Source of the DNA: Bradyrhizobium diazoefficiens
Lineage (GTDB): Bacteria; Pseudomonadota; Alphaproteobacteria; Rhizobiales; Xanthobacteraceae
Reading direction: 5' to 3'
Length of the DNA: 64,000 bases
Assembly (NCBI RefSeq): GCF_016612535.1
Contig: NZ_JAENXS010000001.1
Coordinates: forward strand, 1,178,001-1,242,000
In this document: positions 46,240-55,370 of the stretch, piece by piece
Layout of the letters: the number at the start of each line of letters is the position of its first letter
Numbering within the stretch: the first letter of the stretch is position 1
Notes under the pieces: model-generated
Database searches by the model: none
Told to the model about the DNA's origin: nothing
The model's input: the letters and a program-made list of their open reading frames with translations, nothing else
Translations under genes and position numbers: made by a program

Positions 46240-47667
46240 TCACCGCGCCGCGGCGTTCAGATCCATCGTCTCAAGCAAACTGTTCTGGCGCCAGTCGATG
46301 AAGGCGTCCTTGAGGCGGTTGATCTCACCGGCGTGCTCGGGCACGCCCCAGAGATTGTGCTGCTCGAGTGGATCGCTCGCGAGATCGAACAATTGCCCGT
46401 CCTCGGCGCCGTGAATGAAGACGACCTTCCACCTGCTATCGCGCACCATGGTGATCAGCCGCGCGCCGGTCATGGCGACGTCGCCGGCCTGCTCGGAGAA
46501 CACGAAATCGCGGCCGGACCAGTCCTCGCCCTTCAGCGCTGGAAGCAGACTGCGGGCCTGAAACGGCTTTGGATGCTCTGCGCCGGCGAGATCCAGAATG
46601 GTGGGCGCAAGATCGAACAGCTGGCACTTTTCGCGGATGCGGCGGCCGCCGGAAAACAGGCTGGGCGACCAGAACAGCAGCGGAACGCGGGTGACGGGCT
46701 CGTACATCGACCATTTCTGGCTGAGGCCATGCTCGCCGAGATTGTCGCCGTGGTCGGACATGAAGATCACGACGCAATTGTCGAGATAGCCCTTGTCTTC
46801 CAGCGTTTGCAGCAGGCGGCCGATCTGCTCGTCGATCATGGTGACGTTGGCATAGTAATGCGCGCGCAGGCGGCGCATTTCTTCGTGCGTCGGTGCGAGC
46901 TTCCAGGACACTGCGTCGTGGTCGACCTCGGTGTCGTGGCGGCGCTTCTCTTTCAGGTACGCCGGCAGGCCCTCGATCTCGGCCTCGGTCGGCTGCGGCA
47001 CCGGGAGATCGTTGCGCGCGAGATAGTGCTCCAGATATTCCGGCAAGGGATCATAAGGCGGATGCGGCCCGGGCAGGCCGATCTGCATGAACAGCGCGTC
47101 GGGCTTCGGACGGGTCTGAAGCCACCACATCGCGGTCTCGGCGACGAAGATGTCCGGATGCAGCGATTTCGGCATCTCCCAGGTGAACGCGCCCATGCGG
47201 TCGCCGTAATCCGGCAGGCTGCGATAGCCGGCGCGCGACGGTTTTGTCAGCTTGTGCGCGGCAAAAGCCTTGTCGAGCTCGTCAGCGAACCATCGTCCCT
47301 CCAGGAAGCGATCCTTGTTCTCGACCACGAAGCGCTCGTGGAAGCCGGCCTTGGCGTCATAGGGGATCGTGTGCATCTTGCCGACATTGACGCAGTGATA
47401 GCCGGCTTCGGCGAGATTGCTGACCCACGTCTTCTGCCAGTGCTGCCCGTTCTTCAGCACGCCCGAGGCGTGCGGATAGAGGCCGGAGAACAGCGCCGCG
47501 CGCGAGGGCACGCAGCTCGGCGCGTTGATGAAGCAATTGTCGAAATAGACCCCCTCGCTCACGAGACGATCGAGGTTCGGCGTCTTCATATAGGGATGGC
47601 CGGTGGCCGCGATCGTGTCGAAGCGTTGCTGGTCGGTCATGACCAGGACGATATGGGGCTTTGTCAC
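46240..47667 (-). CDS. Sulfatase (formylglycine-dependent alkaline-phosphatase superfamily)
   Basis: 475 residues from GTG 47667. Metal-site start HIVLVMTDQQRFDTIAATGH; the modification motif is C52-V-P-S-R (NAPSCVPSRAALFSGLYP), whose cysteine should be converted to formylglycine by a separate FGE enzyme. VIFMSDHGDNLGEHGL supplies metal ligands in the second half. No signal peptide, so it is cytoplasmic and probably acts on an imported sulfate ester or a phosphonate/phosphodiester. It is divergent from the GntR regulator at 47828 and the importer behind it, which suggests the importer brings in its substrate (inference). Confidence 0.92.
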   Translation of the reverse strand: MTKPHIVLVMTDQQRFDTIAATGHPYMKTPNLDRLVSEGVYFDNCFINAPSCVPSRAALFSGLYPHASGVLKNGQHWQKTWVSNLAEAGYHCVNVGKMHTIPYDAKAGFHERFVVENKDRFLEGRWFADELDKAFAAHKLTKPSRAGYRSLPDYGDRMGAFTWEMPKSLHPDIFVAETAMWWLQTRPKPDALFMQIGLPGPHPPYDPLPEYLEHYLARNDLPVPQPTEAEIEGLPAYLKEKRRHDTEVDHDAVSWKLAPTHEEMRRLRAHYYANVTMIDEQIGRLLQTLEDKGYLDNCVVIFMSDHGDNLGEHGLSQKWSMYEPVTRVPLLFWSPSLFSGGRRIREKCQLFDLAPTILDLAGAEHPKPFQARSLLPALKGEDWSGRDFVFSEQAGDVAMTGARLITMVRDSRWKVVFIHGAEDGQLFDLASDPLEQHNLWGVPEHAGEINRLKDAFIDWRQNSLLETMDLNAAAR

Positions 47668-47704
47668 GATTGATTTGTCCTGCGCGGCGTTGGCTGGGAG
47701 AAAA

Positions 47705-47717
47705 TATGTCTGACATA
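47705..47717. promoter_or_regulatory. Candidate GntR operator, TATGTC-T-GACATA
   Basis: An exact 13-base palindrome in the 160-base AT-rich gap between the divergent sulfatase and GntR genes. Its core GTCTGAC has the GT-N3-AC form seen in FadR-subfamily operators. Likely site of control of both transcription units. Confidence 0.55.
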
Positions 47718-47827
47718 ATAATTCTTGTCAAACCGCAAGTGATCTGATTATCCTTCATGTAGGAAGTAATATTTTACGTTCGCACCTCCAATAAACCAGA
47801 CATTTAACTGCAACGATCCGGATCGAC

Positions 47828-48583
47828 GTGGCCAAGACGGACAGCAACGACAGCACGCAGTCGATCGCCCGCGAAGTGGCGCGGCTGATCCTCACGGGCG
47901 TCTGGCGCGAGGGCACGACCCTGCCGCGCGAGATCGAGCTTGCGTCCCGCTTCGATGTCAGCCGCGCCTCGATCCGCGAGGCGCTGTCGCTGCTCAAGGC
48001 CAAGGGGCTGATCGCCTCGAAGCAGAAGGCCGGCACGCATGTCCGGGCGCGGTTCGACTGGAACATGCTCGATGAGGAGCTGCTGAACTGGACCCTGGCG
48101 GCATTGCCGACGCAGGAGTTCGCCAAGCAGATCATGGAGGTCCGCAGAATCGTTGAGCCCGAGGCCTGCGCGCTCTGCGCGGCGCGCGGCACGGACGAGG
48201 ATTTTGCCAGGATCGAACGCGCCTATCGCGGCATGGACGCGGCCGGCATGGACCGCGTCGCCTATGCCGAGCCAGATCTGCAGTTCCACCGCGGCATTCT
48301 CATCGCCACCGGCAATGATTTCCTGATCGCCTTTGGCGCGACGGTCGCGGCCGCCTTGCGGATGTCGTTCAATCTCTCGAGCACCAATCCCGGCGCGCCG
48401 CGGAAAAGCCTGCCCTATCACCGCGCCGTGCTCGACGAGATCTGGGCGCGCAACGCCGATGGCGCGCGCCAGGCCATGCACAAGCTGATGGATCTCACCG
48501 AACAGAACATCGTCACGGCCATGTCGCGCCAAAAACGGAAAGACGCCGAGGACGAGAACGTCCGCACCAGACGGACGCGTTGA
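47828..48583 (+). CDS. FadR/GntR family transcriptional regulator (FCD domain)
   Basis: 251 residues from GTG 47828. The winged HTH covers about 10-75 (EVARLILTGVWREGTTLPRE, IELASRFDVSRASIREALSL, LKAKGLIASKQKAGTHV); the helical FCD effector domain follows (FAKQIMEVRRIVEPEACALC, FHRGILIATGNDFLIAFGAT, PYHRAVLDEIWARNADGARQ) with metal-binding histidines. FCD regulators often sense sugar acids or other carboxylates. It heads the ABC importer genes, 28 bases before the binding-protein gene. Confidence 0.93.
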   Translation: MAKTDSNDSTQSIAREVARLILTGVWREGTTLPREIELASRFDVSRASIREALSLLKAKGLIASKQKAGTHVRARFDWNMLDEELLNWTLAALPTQEFAKQIMEVRRIVEPEACALCAARGTDEDFARIERAYRGMDAAGMDRVAYAEPDLQFHRGILIATGNDFLIAFGATVAAALRMSFNLSSTNPGAPRKSLPYHRAVLDEIWARNADGARQAMHKLMDLTEQNIVTAMSRQKRKDAEDENVRTRRTR

Positions 48584-48611
48584 AGCCCAAACAATATTGA
48601 GGGAGGACAAG

Positions 48612-49976
48612 ATGAAGAACGCATCGCGCAAGAGCTCGATCACCAGCTCGATCACCCGCCGCAAACTGCTGAAGGCCAGCGCCGCGAGCGCGGCACTCGC
48701 CGCATTCCCCGCACCCCTGATCGCGCAGACAAAGCCGTTTGCCGGCGTGACGCTGCACGGCGCCTCGTTCCAGCACCGCTTCTTCACGCTGCTGCAGAAA
48801 TACATTCCCGAGTTCGAGGACCAGACCGGCATGAAGGTCGACCTCCAGCTCTCGTCTTTCCCGGTCTACAACCAGCAGGCCAATCTCGAACTGTCCTCGG
48901 GCGGCTCGGCCTATGATTTCGTCAACGTCACCTTCATTCTCGCCGCGCGCTGGGTCGCCGCCGGCCTGCTCGCCAATCTCGACGAGTTCACCGGCGATGC
49001 GAACCTGACGCCGGCCGAATGGAATCCCAAGGACTTCGTCGATGGCGCGCAGGTGCCCTATCGCGACGCCAAGGGGGCGACCTACGGCTACTCCTGGGAA
49101 GGCGGCGCGATGCTGATGGGGCTGTCGCGCATGGACCTGATGGAGAAGAAGGGGCTGAAGATCCCCAAGACCTTCGCCGAGCTCCAGCAGGTCTGCGCCG
49201 AGATCAACGGCACCGACGGGGTCAGCGGCATCACCTCGTTCCAGCTGCATCACTGGAACCTGCCGCCCTACATCCAGGGCTTTGGCGGCAACATCTTCCG
49301 CAAGCCGCCCGGCGACATCATGCCGACGCTGAACACGCCGGAGACGATTCAAGGCATCGAGTTCTACGCCAACCTGCTCAAGAGCGCGCCGAAGGGCGTA
49401 CTCACCTACACCGAGGACCAGGCACGGCAATCGCTGCTGACGGGACGCTCGAACATCTTCATCCATTCCAGCTCCTGGGTGACGCCGATCCTGCTCTCCG
49501 ACGAGAGCAAGGTGAAGGACACCTCGCGCGTGGTGCGCTCTCCGGCGGGCCCCGTGCACGATTATCCGGCCTCGAACAGCCAGGGCCTCGGCATTCCCAA
49601 GAACGCCAAGAACAAGAAGGCGGCATGGGAATTCATCAAATGGGCGCTTTCGCCTGACATCTCGATGCGGCTCGTCAAGGAGCACGGTCATTCCTCAATC
49701 TGCCGCCGCTCGATCATCACCAGCGAGGCCTATCGCAAGCTCAACACGGTCAACGGCCAGGACCTCGGCGCGCTTTATCTCGAAGTGCTGGAGTTGCCGG
49801 GCAAGGGCGAGAACTACATGGCCTATCGCACCGTGAAGGAGTTCCCGATCGTCGGCGACGTCCTCAACAAGGCGTTCGAGCAGGTCGCGACCGGCCAACT
49901 GCCGGTAAAGGACGCGATGAACGCAGCGCAGGACCAGGCCGTCGCCGCGCTTCGCCGCGCCGGGACGCAGCTTTGA
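48612..49976 (+). CDS. Carbohydrate ABC transporter substrate-binding protein (family 1)
   Basis: 454 residues. The N-terminus carries a twin-arginine-like signal (SITRRKLLKASAASAALAAF, cleavage near LIAQ). The mature UgpB/MalE-like domain includes ITLHG-type start VTLHGASFQHRFFTLLQKYI, YGYSWEGGAMLMGLSRM, and WEFIKWALSPDISMRLVKEH. GGAGG precedes ATG 48612. It captures an oligosaccharide, polyol or glycoside in the periplasm. Operon with the two permeases (start overlaps this stop) and the shikimate-dehydrogenase-like gene. Confidence 0.92.
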   Translation: MKNASRKSSITSSITRRKLLKASAASAALAAFPAPLIAQTKPFAGVTLHGASFQHRFFTLLQKYIPEFEDQTGMKVDLQLSSFPVYNQQANLELSSGGSAYDFVNVTFILAARWVAAGLLANLDEFTGDANLTPAEWNPKDFVDGAQVPYRDAKGATYGYSWEGGAMLMGLSRMDLMEKKGLKIPKTFAELQQVCAEINGTDGVSGITSFQLHHWNLPPYIQGFGGNIFRKPPGDIMPTLNTPETIQGIEFYANLLKSAPKGVLTYTEDQARQSLLTGRSNIFIHSSSWVTPILLSDESKVKDTSRVVRSPAGPVHDYPASNSQGLGIPKNAKNKKAAWEFIKWALSPDISMRLVKEHGHSSICRRSIITSEAYRKLNTVNGQDLGALYLEVLELPGKGENYMAYRTVKEFPIVGDVLNKAFEQVATGQLPVKDAMNAAQDQAVAALRRAGTQL

Positions 49977-50869
49977 GCGAGAGCGGAATTGACGCGGAGC
50001 GCCGCAGCTTCAATGTCTGGGCGCTGACGCCGAGCCTGATCGTGCTGTTTGCGATCGCCGTGCTGCCGGCGATCTATCTCGTCGTGACGAGCCTGACGCC
50101 GTTCCAGCTGACGAATCCGGGCTCGGCGACTGATTTCAGTTCGCCATTGCGCAATTACGGCCTGTTGCCGGGCGATCCGCGCTTCGTCAACTCGCTCCTC
50201 GTGCAGGCCAAGCTCTCGTTCTGGAGCGTGCTGTTCCAGGTGCTGATCGGCATGGGGCTCGCATTGCTCCTCAACGTGCCCTCGCGCTTCGTCGAATTCG
50301 CCCGCACCTTCTTTCTGATCCCGATGGTGCTGCCGCCGATCGTGGTCGCGGTGATCTGGAAGCTGATCTACACGCCCGACATCAGCCCGCTCTATTACGC
50401 CGCACAAGCCCTGCACTTCACCATGCCGGCGTTGACCTCCAGCGTCGATTTCGCGCTGACCGCGATCGTCATCGCCGACACCTGGGAATGGCTGCCCTTC
50501 ACCTTCCTGATGGTGCTGGCGGCGCTGCAGACGATTCCCGACGAATATTCGGAAGCAGCCCTCGTTGACGGCGCCAGCAAGCTGCAGATCTTCTGGTATG
50601 TCACCCTGCCCTTCATCATGCCGATCCTGGTCATCTCCGGCATGTTTCGCCTGATCGACAGCGTGAAGGCGTTTCCGCTGATCTTCCTGCTGACCAGCGG
50701 CGGCCCGGGCACGCTCACTGAGGTCACGAACTACTATGCGTATCTTCTCGCCTTCGACACCAACGAGATCGGCTATTCCAGCGCGGTGACGGTGGTGATG
50801 CTGCTGTTGGTCTGCGGCATCAGCCTGGGCCTGGTCTGGATGGGGCGCCGCCGGGAAGCACTGGCATGA
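49973..50869 (+). CDS. Carbohydrate ABC transporter permease (MalF/UgpA type)
   Basis: 298 residues with six membrane helices. LTPSLIVLFAIAVLPAIYLV is helix 1; PLRNYGLLPGDPRFVNSLLV precedes the core; the EAA loop is EYSEAALVDGASKLQIFWYV, TLPF. The TTG start at 49973 overlaps the preceding stop (TTGA), so translation is coupled. Forms a heterodimer with the permease encoded at 50866. Confidence 0.93.
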   Translation: MSESGIDAERRSFNVWALTPSLIVLFAIAVLPAIYLVVTSLTPFQLTNPGSATDFSSPLRNYGLLPGDPRFVNSLLVQAKLSFWSVLFQVLIGMGLALLLNVPSRFVEFARTFFLIPMVLPPIVVAVIWKLIYTPDISPLYYAAQALHFTMPALTSSVDFALTAIVIADTWEWLPFTFLMVLAALQTIPDEYSEAALVDGASKLQIFWYVTLPFIMPILVISGMFRLIDSVKAFPLIFLLTSGGPGTLTEVTNYYAYLLAFDTNEIGYSSAVTVVMLLLVCGISLGLVWMGRRREALA

Positions 50870-51693
50870 GCGAGTCGTCCCTGCGCAAGGCGACGCCGGG
50901 CCGGCTGGTCGCGATCTCGGTGACGCTGCTGATCCTGCTCTCGCCATTTCTCTGGCTGTTGCAGATGAGCTTCAAGTCCAACGACCAGATCCTGCAATTC
51001 CCGCCGCCGCTGATCTTCACGCCGACGCTGGAGAACTACATTTCGCTCTGGCACAGCGCGTTCTCGGCCTCCTTCGTCAACAGCCTCTTGAGCGCCTCGC
51101 TGTCGACTGCGCTGGCGCTGCTGCTCGGGGTGCCGGCGGCTTACGCGCTGTCGCGCTGGGCCGGGCGCGGCAAGCACGCGCTCTCGTTCGCGATCCTGGT
51201 GACGCGCATGGCGCCGCCGATCGCGTTCACGATTCCCTTCTTCCTGTTCTACCGCTGGATCGGGCTGCTCGACACCATCACCGGCCTGGTGCTGGTCTAC
51301 ACCAGCTTCAACCTGCCGCTGGTGATCTGGATGATGCAGCCGTTCTTCGACACCATCCCGGCGTCGCTGGAGGAGGCCGCCCTCGTCGACGGCGCGCGCA
51401 CGCGCACGGTATTCACCAAGATCGTGCTGCCGATGGTGACGCCCGGCATCGCGGCGACCGCGATCCTCTGCTTCCTCTACGCCTGGAACGATTTCTTTTT
51501 CGCGCTGATCCTGACCCGTACCAATGCGCGCACCGCACCGGTCGCCGTCGTCAACTTCATGAACTACGAAGGCTGGGAATGGGGCAAGATCGCCGCCGGG
51601 GGCTCGCTGGTGATGGCGCCAGTGCTGATCTTCTCGCTGGCGGTACGCCGCTATCTCGTCTCCGGGCTCACCGCAGGGGCGGTCAAGGGCTGA
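50866..51693 (+). CDS. Carbohydrate ABC transporter permease (MalG/UgpE type)
   Basis: 275 residues with six membrane helices. LVAISVTLLILLSPFLWLLQ, the FVNSLLSASLSTALALLLGV segment, and the EAA loop SLEEAALVDGARTRTVFTKI are typical. ATG overlaps the preceding stop (ATGA). The operon then passes straight to a shikimate-dehydrogenase-like gene; no ATP-binding subunit is encoded here, so a shared ATPase such as MsmK/UgpC type from elsewhere must be used. Confidence 0.93.
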   Translation: MSESSLRKATPGRLVAISVTLLILLSPFLWLLQMSFKSNDQILQFPPPLIFTPTLENYISLWHSAFSASFVNSLLSASLSTALALLLGVPAAYALSRWAGRGKHALSFAILVTRMAPPIAFTIPFFLFYRWIGLLDTITGLVLVYTSFNLPLVIWMMQPFFDTIPASLEEAALVDGARTRTVFTKIVLPMVTPGIAATAILCFLYAWNDFFFALILTRTNARTAPVAVVNFMNYEGWEWGKIAAGGSLVMAPVLIFSLAVRRYLVSGLTAGAVKG

Positions 51694-51697
51694 CATC

Positions 51698-52504
51698 ATG
51701 GGGCTTCCCGCCGGCGCAGCGCGCACCGTCTTCATCTTCGCCCATCCCGCCGGCCATGTCGCTGCCCCCCGCTACTACACACCCTATTTTTGGGAGCAGG
51801 GCCTGAACTGGCACATGGTGGCGATGGACGTGCATCCTGACAATCTCGCCGAGACGATCCGCGCGCTGGCGAAGTCGCCGAGCACGGCTGGCTTCAACCT
51901 GACCATGCCGCACAAGCCGGCTGCGTTCGAGCTCTGCGACGCGGTCGGGCCTGCCGCGAAGTTCGAGGGCGTGGTCAATACCATCCGGATCGAGACCGAT
52001 GGAAAACTCGTCGGTGAGTCCTTCGACGGCGGCGGCTTCCTGAACGCCGCGCGCGAGGCCGGCATCTTCGATCCCGAGCGCCGCGCCGTCGTGATCGGCG
52101 CCGGTGGCGCCGGCCGCGCGATCTGCCACGCGCTGGCCGCGGCCGGTGTGAGGCGCCTGCGCATCCTCAACGAGGTGCCTGGCCCGGTCGAGGCGCTCAG
52201 CGCCAAGCTGCGCGGGCAATTTCCGGATCTCGACATCAGCCTGGATGAGCGCTTCGACGATGCCGGCCTCTGCGTGAATGCGACATCGCTCGGCCTGCAT
52301 GCGACAGATGCACTGCCGATGGATCCGAAGAAGCTGCCGAAGGATTGCGCGATGTTCGACATCATCGCCGCCCGGCGCACCGGCTTCATGGAAGCCTGCG
52401 CCGCGCGCGGCTTGAAGGTCCTCGATGGTGTCGCGATGATCCGGCATCAGCTGCCGCTGCAAACGGCGTTTTGGAATGCGACGACGTCGGTCTCAGCCCC
52501 GTGA
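51698..52504 (+). CDS. Shikimate dehydrogenase-like NAD(P) oxidoreductase
   Basis: 268 residues. N-terminal substrate domain contains GFNLTMPHKPAAFELCDAVG (the family N-x-T-x-P-x-K motif) and the C-terminal Rossmann domain VVIGAGGAGRAICHALAAAG, then LCVNATSLGLHATDALPMD. The conserved NTD-x-x-G of AroE is SFDGGGF here, so the catalytic lysine is kept but the neighbouring aspartate context differs. It is more likely a catabolic quinate/shikimate-type or other cyclitol dehydrogenase than the biosynthetic AroE, because it sits four bases behind a sugar importer. GTG or TTG alternatives were not needed. Confidence 0.85.
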   Translation: MGLPAGAARTVFIFAHPAGHVAAPRYYTPYFWEQGLNWHMVAMDVHPDNLAETIRALAKSPSTAGFNLTMPHKPAAFELCDAVGPAAKFEGVVNTIRIETDGKLVGESFDGGGFLNAAREAGIFDPERRAVVIGAGGAGRAICHALAAAGVRRLRILNEVPGPVEALSAKLRGQFPDLDISLDERFDDAGLCVNATSLGLHATDALPMDPKKLPKDCAMFDIIAARRTGFMEACAARGLKVLDGVAMIRHQLPLQTAFWNATTSVSAP

Positions 52505-52523
52505 TCCTGAGTGCTCCCACGTT

Positions 52524-52609
52524 GTCATTGCGAGGAGCTCTTGCGACGAAGCAATCCAGAATCTCTCTGCGGCGAGATTTCTGGATTGCTTCGCTACGCT
52601 CGCAATGAC
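52524..52609. repeat. REP-like palindrome, GTCATTGCGAG family
   Basis: GTCATTGCGAGGAG..GCGACGAAGCAATCCAG on the left pairs with CTGGATTGCTTCGC..CGCTCGCAATGAC on the right, with a short central spacer. This type is widespread in Bradyrhizobium and related genera. It lies directly behind the importer operon. Confidence 0.88.
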
Positions 52610-53183
52610 GGAATATGGAGCGACAGCGAGGCCTGACCGGCTAGCGGCTACCACGCCTCCGCGCCGGGGATTTTCTTGCGTACCGCCATGCACTGCGACT
52701 CTTTCGCCTTGTGAACTGGAACACACTTGAAGCACCGCTTAAGTTGTATCGTGTCGGCGATGTAACCAAGGCGGACGGGGCGTACGACCCGTCTTCATAT
52801 TTCGATCATTTCATTCTCGAACACAGAGTTGGAGTAGGCAATGCTTTGCTCAATCCTCGGTGCTCGCCTTTTGCCGTCGCGCATCGATCGCAGATTTGCT
52901 CCTCATCCCAAGTGCTGCCCCTTGAGAGCGTCGTTTCGCGCGGAGTGAGGCGGACGCCCCTCTGCGACGGACGACGGGCCAAGAAGACCACTTAAGAGAT
53001 CGCGATCGGATTCGAAAATTCCGACGACTCGCCGAACCGGGCGATGCGACGGTCGCCTCGCGCGTTCGCGCGATTGCGCCCGGCACGGCCTGACGGGGAC
53101 ATGCATTTGATCAGCCCGGAGTGCCGGCCCGGAACAGCGCCGGCATCGACGATTGCGCTTGCAGCCATCGAAAGGAACGCCCC
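52610..53183. other. Gene-poor intergenic region
   Basis: No frame has a good start, codon bias or recognisable protein; short open frames at 52711-52995 and on the reverse strand look accidental. GC bias is lower than in the flanking genes. It may hold the promoter of the gene at 53184. Confidence 0.5.
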
Positions 53184-54452
53184 GTGGACGAACCCAAGCC
53201 GCTCTCCAGCGCTTTCAACAAGACCGCGAACTTCTCCATCCACCAGGTCGACAGCGTGTTCAGGGCCGCCGCGCATGCCGCGGCCGTCCCGACTGCCGTG
53301 CCGCTCACCCTGCCGCCCACGCTCGGGCCGCTGTCGGCCTTCGCCGGCACATTCACCGGACAGGGATTCAACACGATCTTCCGTCCCGACAGCGCGGCGA
53401 CGCCGACACAGCTGCCGGGTCCGATCAACACCACCGACCCAGCCGACAACGTGCTGGAGCTGAACCTCACCGACGAGACGATGTCGTTCTCGAACAATCT
53501 CGGCTCGATCCCCAATCGCGGCTCGGGGCCGCAGGCGGACGCGTTCCTCAATGGCGTGCCGTATCTCCAGACCATCAACGACGTCACCACGGGGACGCCG
53601 GTCGGCATTCACTTCGAGCCGGGCATCTGGCTGGCGGTGCCGGCCTCCACCAATCCGCGCGCATGGCCTCGATCCCGCATGGCACGACGATCACGGCGCA
53701 AGGCACCGCGCTGCCGCCCGTCCCCGGCAAACCGACCATCGCGGCGGTCGACATCACGCCGTTCCTGAACGGCAATCCGGCCAACAAATTCACCTTCCAG
53801 AACCAGACCGCTGCCAACAAGACGACACGCAGGCTGCCGCAGGATCTGACCGCGCTGATCGCTTCCGGCAAGCTGACCCAGGCCATGATCACCGATCCGA
53901 ACACGGTGCTTCGCAACCAGATCGCGCATCAGACCATCAGCCAGACCATCATCATCGAGACCTCGACCAAGCCCGGCTCGCCGCTCTCCGGCGGACCCTT
54001 GCCGGCCGTGCCTGCCGCCGGGCCGCATCCGAAGGCGCCGAACTTCGCCGGCGGCACCGCAAACATCGCGTTCCTCCAGGGCGTGCCCGCTCCGCCACCG
54101 GGCGGTGCAGGCTCCAACTCCAACGCGTTCCAGATGGATGCCGTGTTCTGGATCGAGACGGTGATCTACGACATCGACGTGCCGCGCATCGCGACCGGGG
54201 AGCCTCCGATCATCCTTCAGCCGTTGCAGAGTGGCGCGGTGCCGCTGGTGCCGAGCTTCGTCGCCACGCTTCCGTTCGTGCCCAACAAGGGTTTTGCCGG
54301 CGGCCGGGTCCGGGTGGCGACGACACAGATCCAGTATTCGCAGAAGGTGATGCTGGATTTCAACGGCCTGACCTGGCCGCACGTCTCTGTCGCCTCGCTG
54401 TGTGCCAGCAGCCCCCGTGCCGATCCCGGAGCATTTGTTGCCGCTGACGTGA
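53184..54452 (+). pseudogene. Uncharacterised beta-rich protein (nitrobindin-like heme-binding barrel?) with two compensating frameshifts
   Basis: GTG 53184 follows AAGGA and opens a conserved-looking frame through FAGTFTGQGFNTIFRPDS, VLELNLTDETMSFSNNLG and GIHFEPGIWLAVPASTNP. At about 53660 the protein continues in another frame (MASIPHGTTITAQGTALPPV, VFWIETVIYDIDVPRIATGE, YSQKVMLDFNGLTWPHVSVA). Near 54410, in a CCCCC run, it returns to the first frame and ends PVPIPEHLLPLT. One base seems lost at the first point and one gained at the second. The total would be about 422 residues. The GTFxGxG and HFEPGxW words recall nitrobindin-like barrels, but the family is uncertain. Either a pseudogene or two sequencing errors. 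Confidence 0.7.
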
Positions 54453-54516
54453 GTGGCACTATGGAGAAGCGTAGTCAGGATGGAGCGCATCCTTCACTCG
54501 CTTCGCGACCGAAGGA

Positions 54517-54591
54517 TGGTGGGCGCGACAGGGATCGAACCTGTGACCCCTACCATGTCAAGGTAGTGCTCTCCCGCTGAGCTACGCGCCC
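54517..54591 (-). tRNA. tRNA-Val (anticodon GAC)
   Basis: The reverse strand folds as a full cloverleaf: acceptor GGGCGCG/CGCGCCC, D arm GCTC-AGCGGGA-GAGC, anticodon arm CTACC-TTGACAT-GGTAG with anticodon GAC, five-base variable loop, T arm ACAGG-TTCGATC-CCTGT, discriminator A and encoded CCA. 75 bases including CCA. Confidence 0.98.
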
Positions 54592-54665
54592 TAGATGTCG
54601 TCTAGATCGGGTCGGGTCCCTATAACGGCTCAGGAGAGCCGGTGCAAGGACGGATGGGGGCCGAT

Positions 54666-55025
54666 TTAGGCAGCCAGCATCTTGTTCACTTCGCTTACCA
54701 ATTCGCGCAGGTGAACGGGCTTCGACAGCACCTTGGCGTTCTTGGGAGCGTCCGAATCCGAGTTCAGGGCGACCGCGGCGAAGCCCGTGATGAACATGAT
54801 CTTGATGTCGGGATCGAGTTCCGAGGCCCGGCGGGCGAGCTCGATACCGTCCATCTCCGGCATCACGATGTCGGTGAGCAGCATCTCGAACGGCTCCTCG
54901 CGCAACCGCTGATAGGCGGCCATGCCGTTGTCATGGGACGAAACCTGAAAACCGGCGTTTTCCAGCGCCTTGACCAGGAAACGGCGCATGTCGTTGTCGT
55001 CTTCGGCGAGCAGGATTTTTGGCAT
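54666..55025 (-). CDS. cpdR: CpdR-like single-domain response regulator
   Basis: 119 residues, receiver domain only. Acidic pocket D9-D10 (LLAEDDNDM), phosphoacceptor D52 (LLTDIVMPEMDG), T80 and K102 (LSKPVHL) are all present. Sequence and length match CpdR, which when unphosphorylated localises ClpXP and promotes proteolysis of CtrA and other cell-cycle proteins, with phosphate supplied through the CckA-ChpT relay. Downstream of it on the same strand lies tRNA-Val; divergent from it is the N-formylglutamate amidohydrolase gene. In rhizobia CpdR affects the cell cycle and symbiosis. Confidence 0.93.
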   Translation of the reverse strand: MPKILLAEDDNDMRRFLVKALENAGFQVSSHDNGMAAYQRLREEPFEMLLTDIVMPEMDGIELARRASELDPDIKIMFITGFAAVALNSDSDAPKNAKVLSKPVHLRELVSEVNKMLAA

Positions 55026-55370
55026 GGCTGGAACGTCGAATCCCCAAGGCAGTCACAAGGCATCAGCAGAGGTCACTAAGCCCGACAGAGGGTAAATTTC
55101 GGGTGAAAATCTTTACCCTCGCCCGACCGGCGCGGTCCCCTTGTGAACCCGAACGCGGCTCGAATCAATCAAGTCACGCGGACCGGTCCCCATCTCGATG
55201 CCCGCAGGGTTAAGACATGTTCCAGCGACGATCGCACTTTTTCGCTTGGCAGAATGGTTGCGATTCCGGACAATGACGACACATAAGAGCCGCTCGATCG
55301 GCCGAATCAATCGGCACGGGCTTTTGCCGGACCCTTTCTGGATCTCGCGGCGCCGGATCTCGGGGCGTAA
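55026..55370. promoter_or_regulatory. Divergent promoter region of cpdR with AGGGTAAA/TTTACCCT inverted repeat
   Basis: No gene is apparent. AGGGTAAA (55089-55096) and TTTACCCT (55112-55119) form an exact eight-base inverted repeat with 15 bases between, 64-94 bases upstream of the cpdR start. Such a dyad could be a regulator site; it does not match the full CtrA pattern TTAA-N7-TTAA. Confidence 0.45.

Noticed and set aside
46333..47673. 446-codon open frame on the plus strand
   Set aside because: Antisense to the sulfatase, which has the CVPSR motif and full-length match to its family.
52711..52995. 94-codon plus-strand frame
   Set aside because: Poor codon bias, no ribosome site, no motif; left as gene-poor intergenic DNA.
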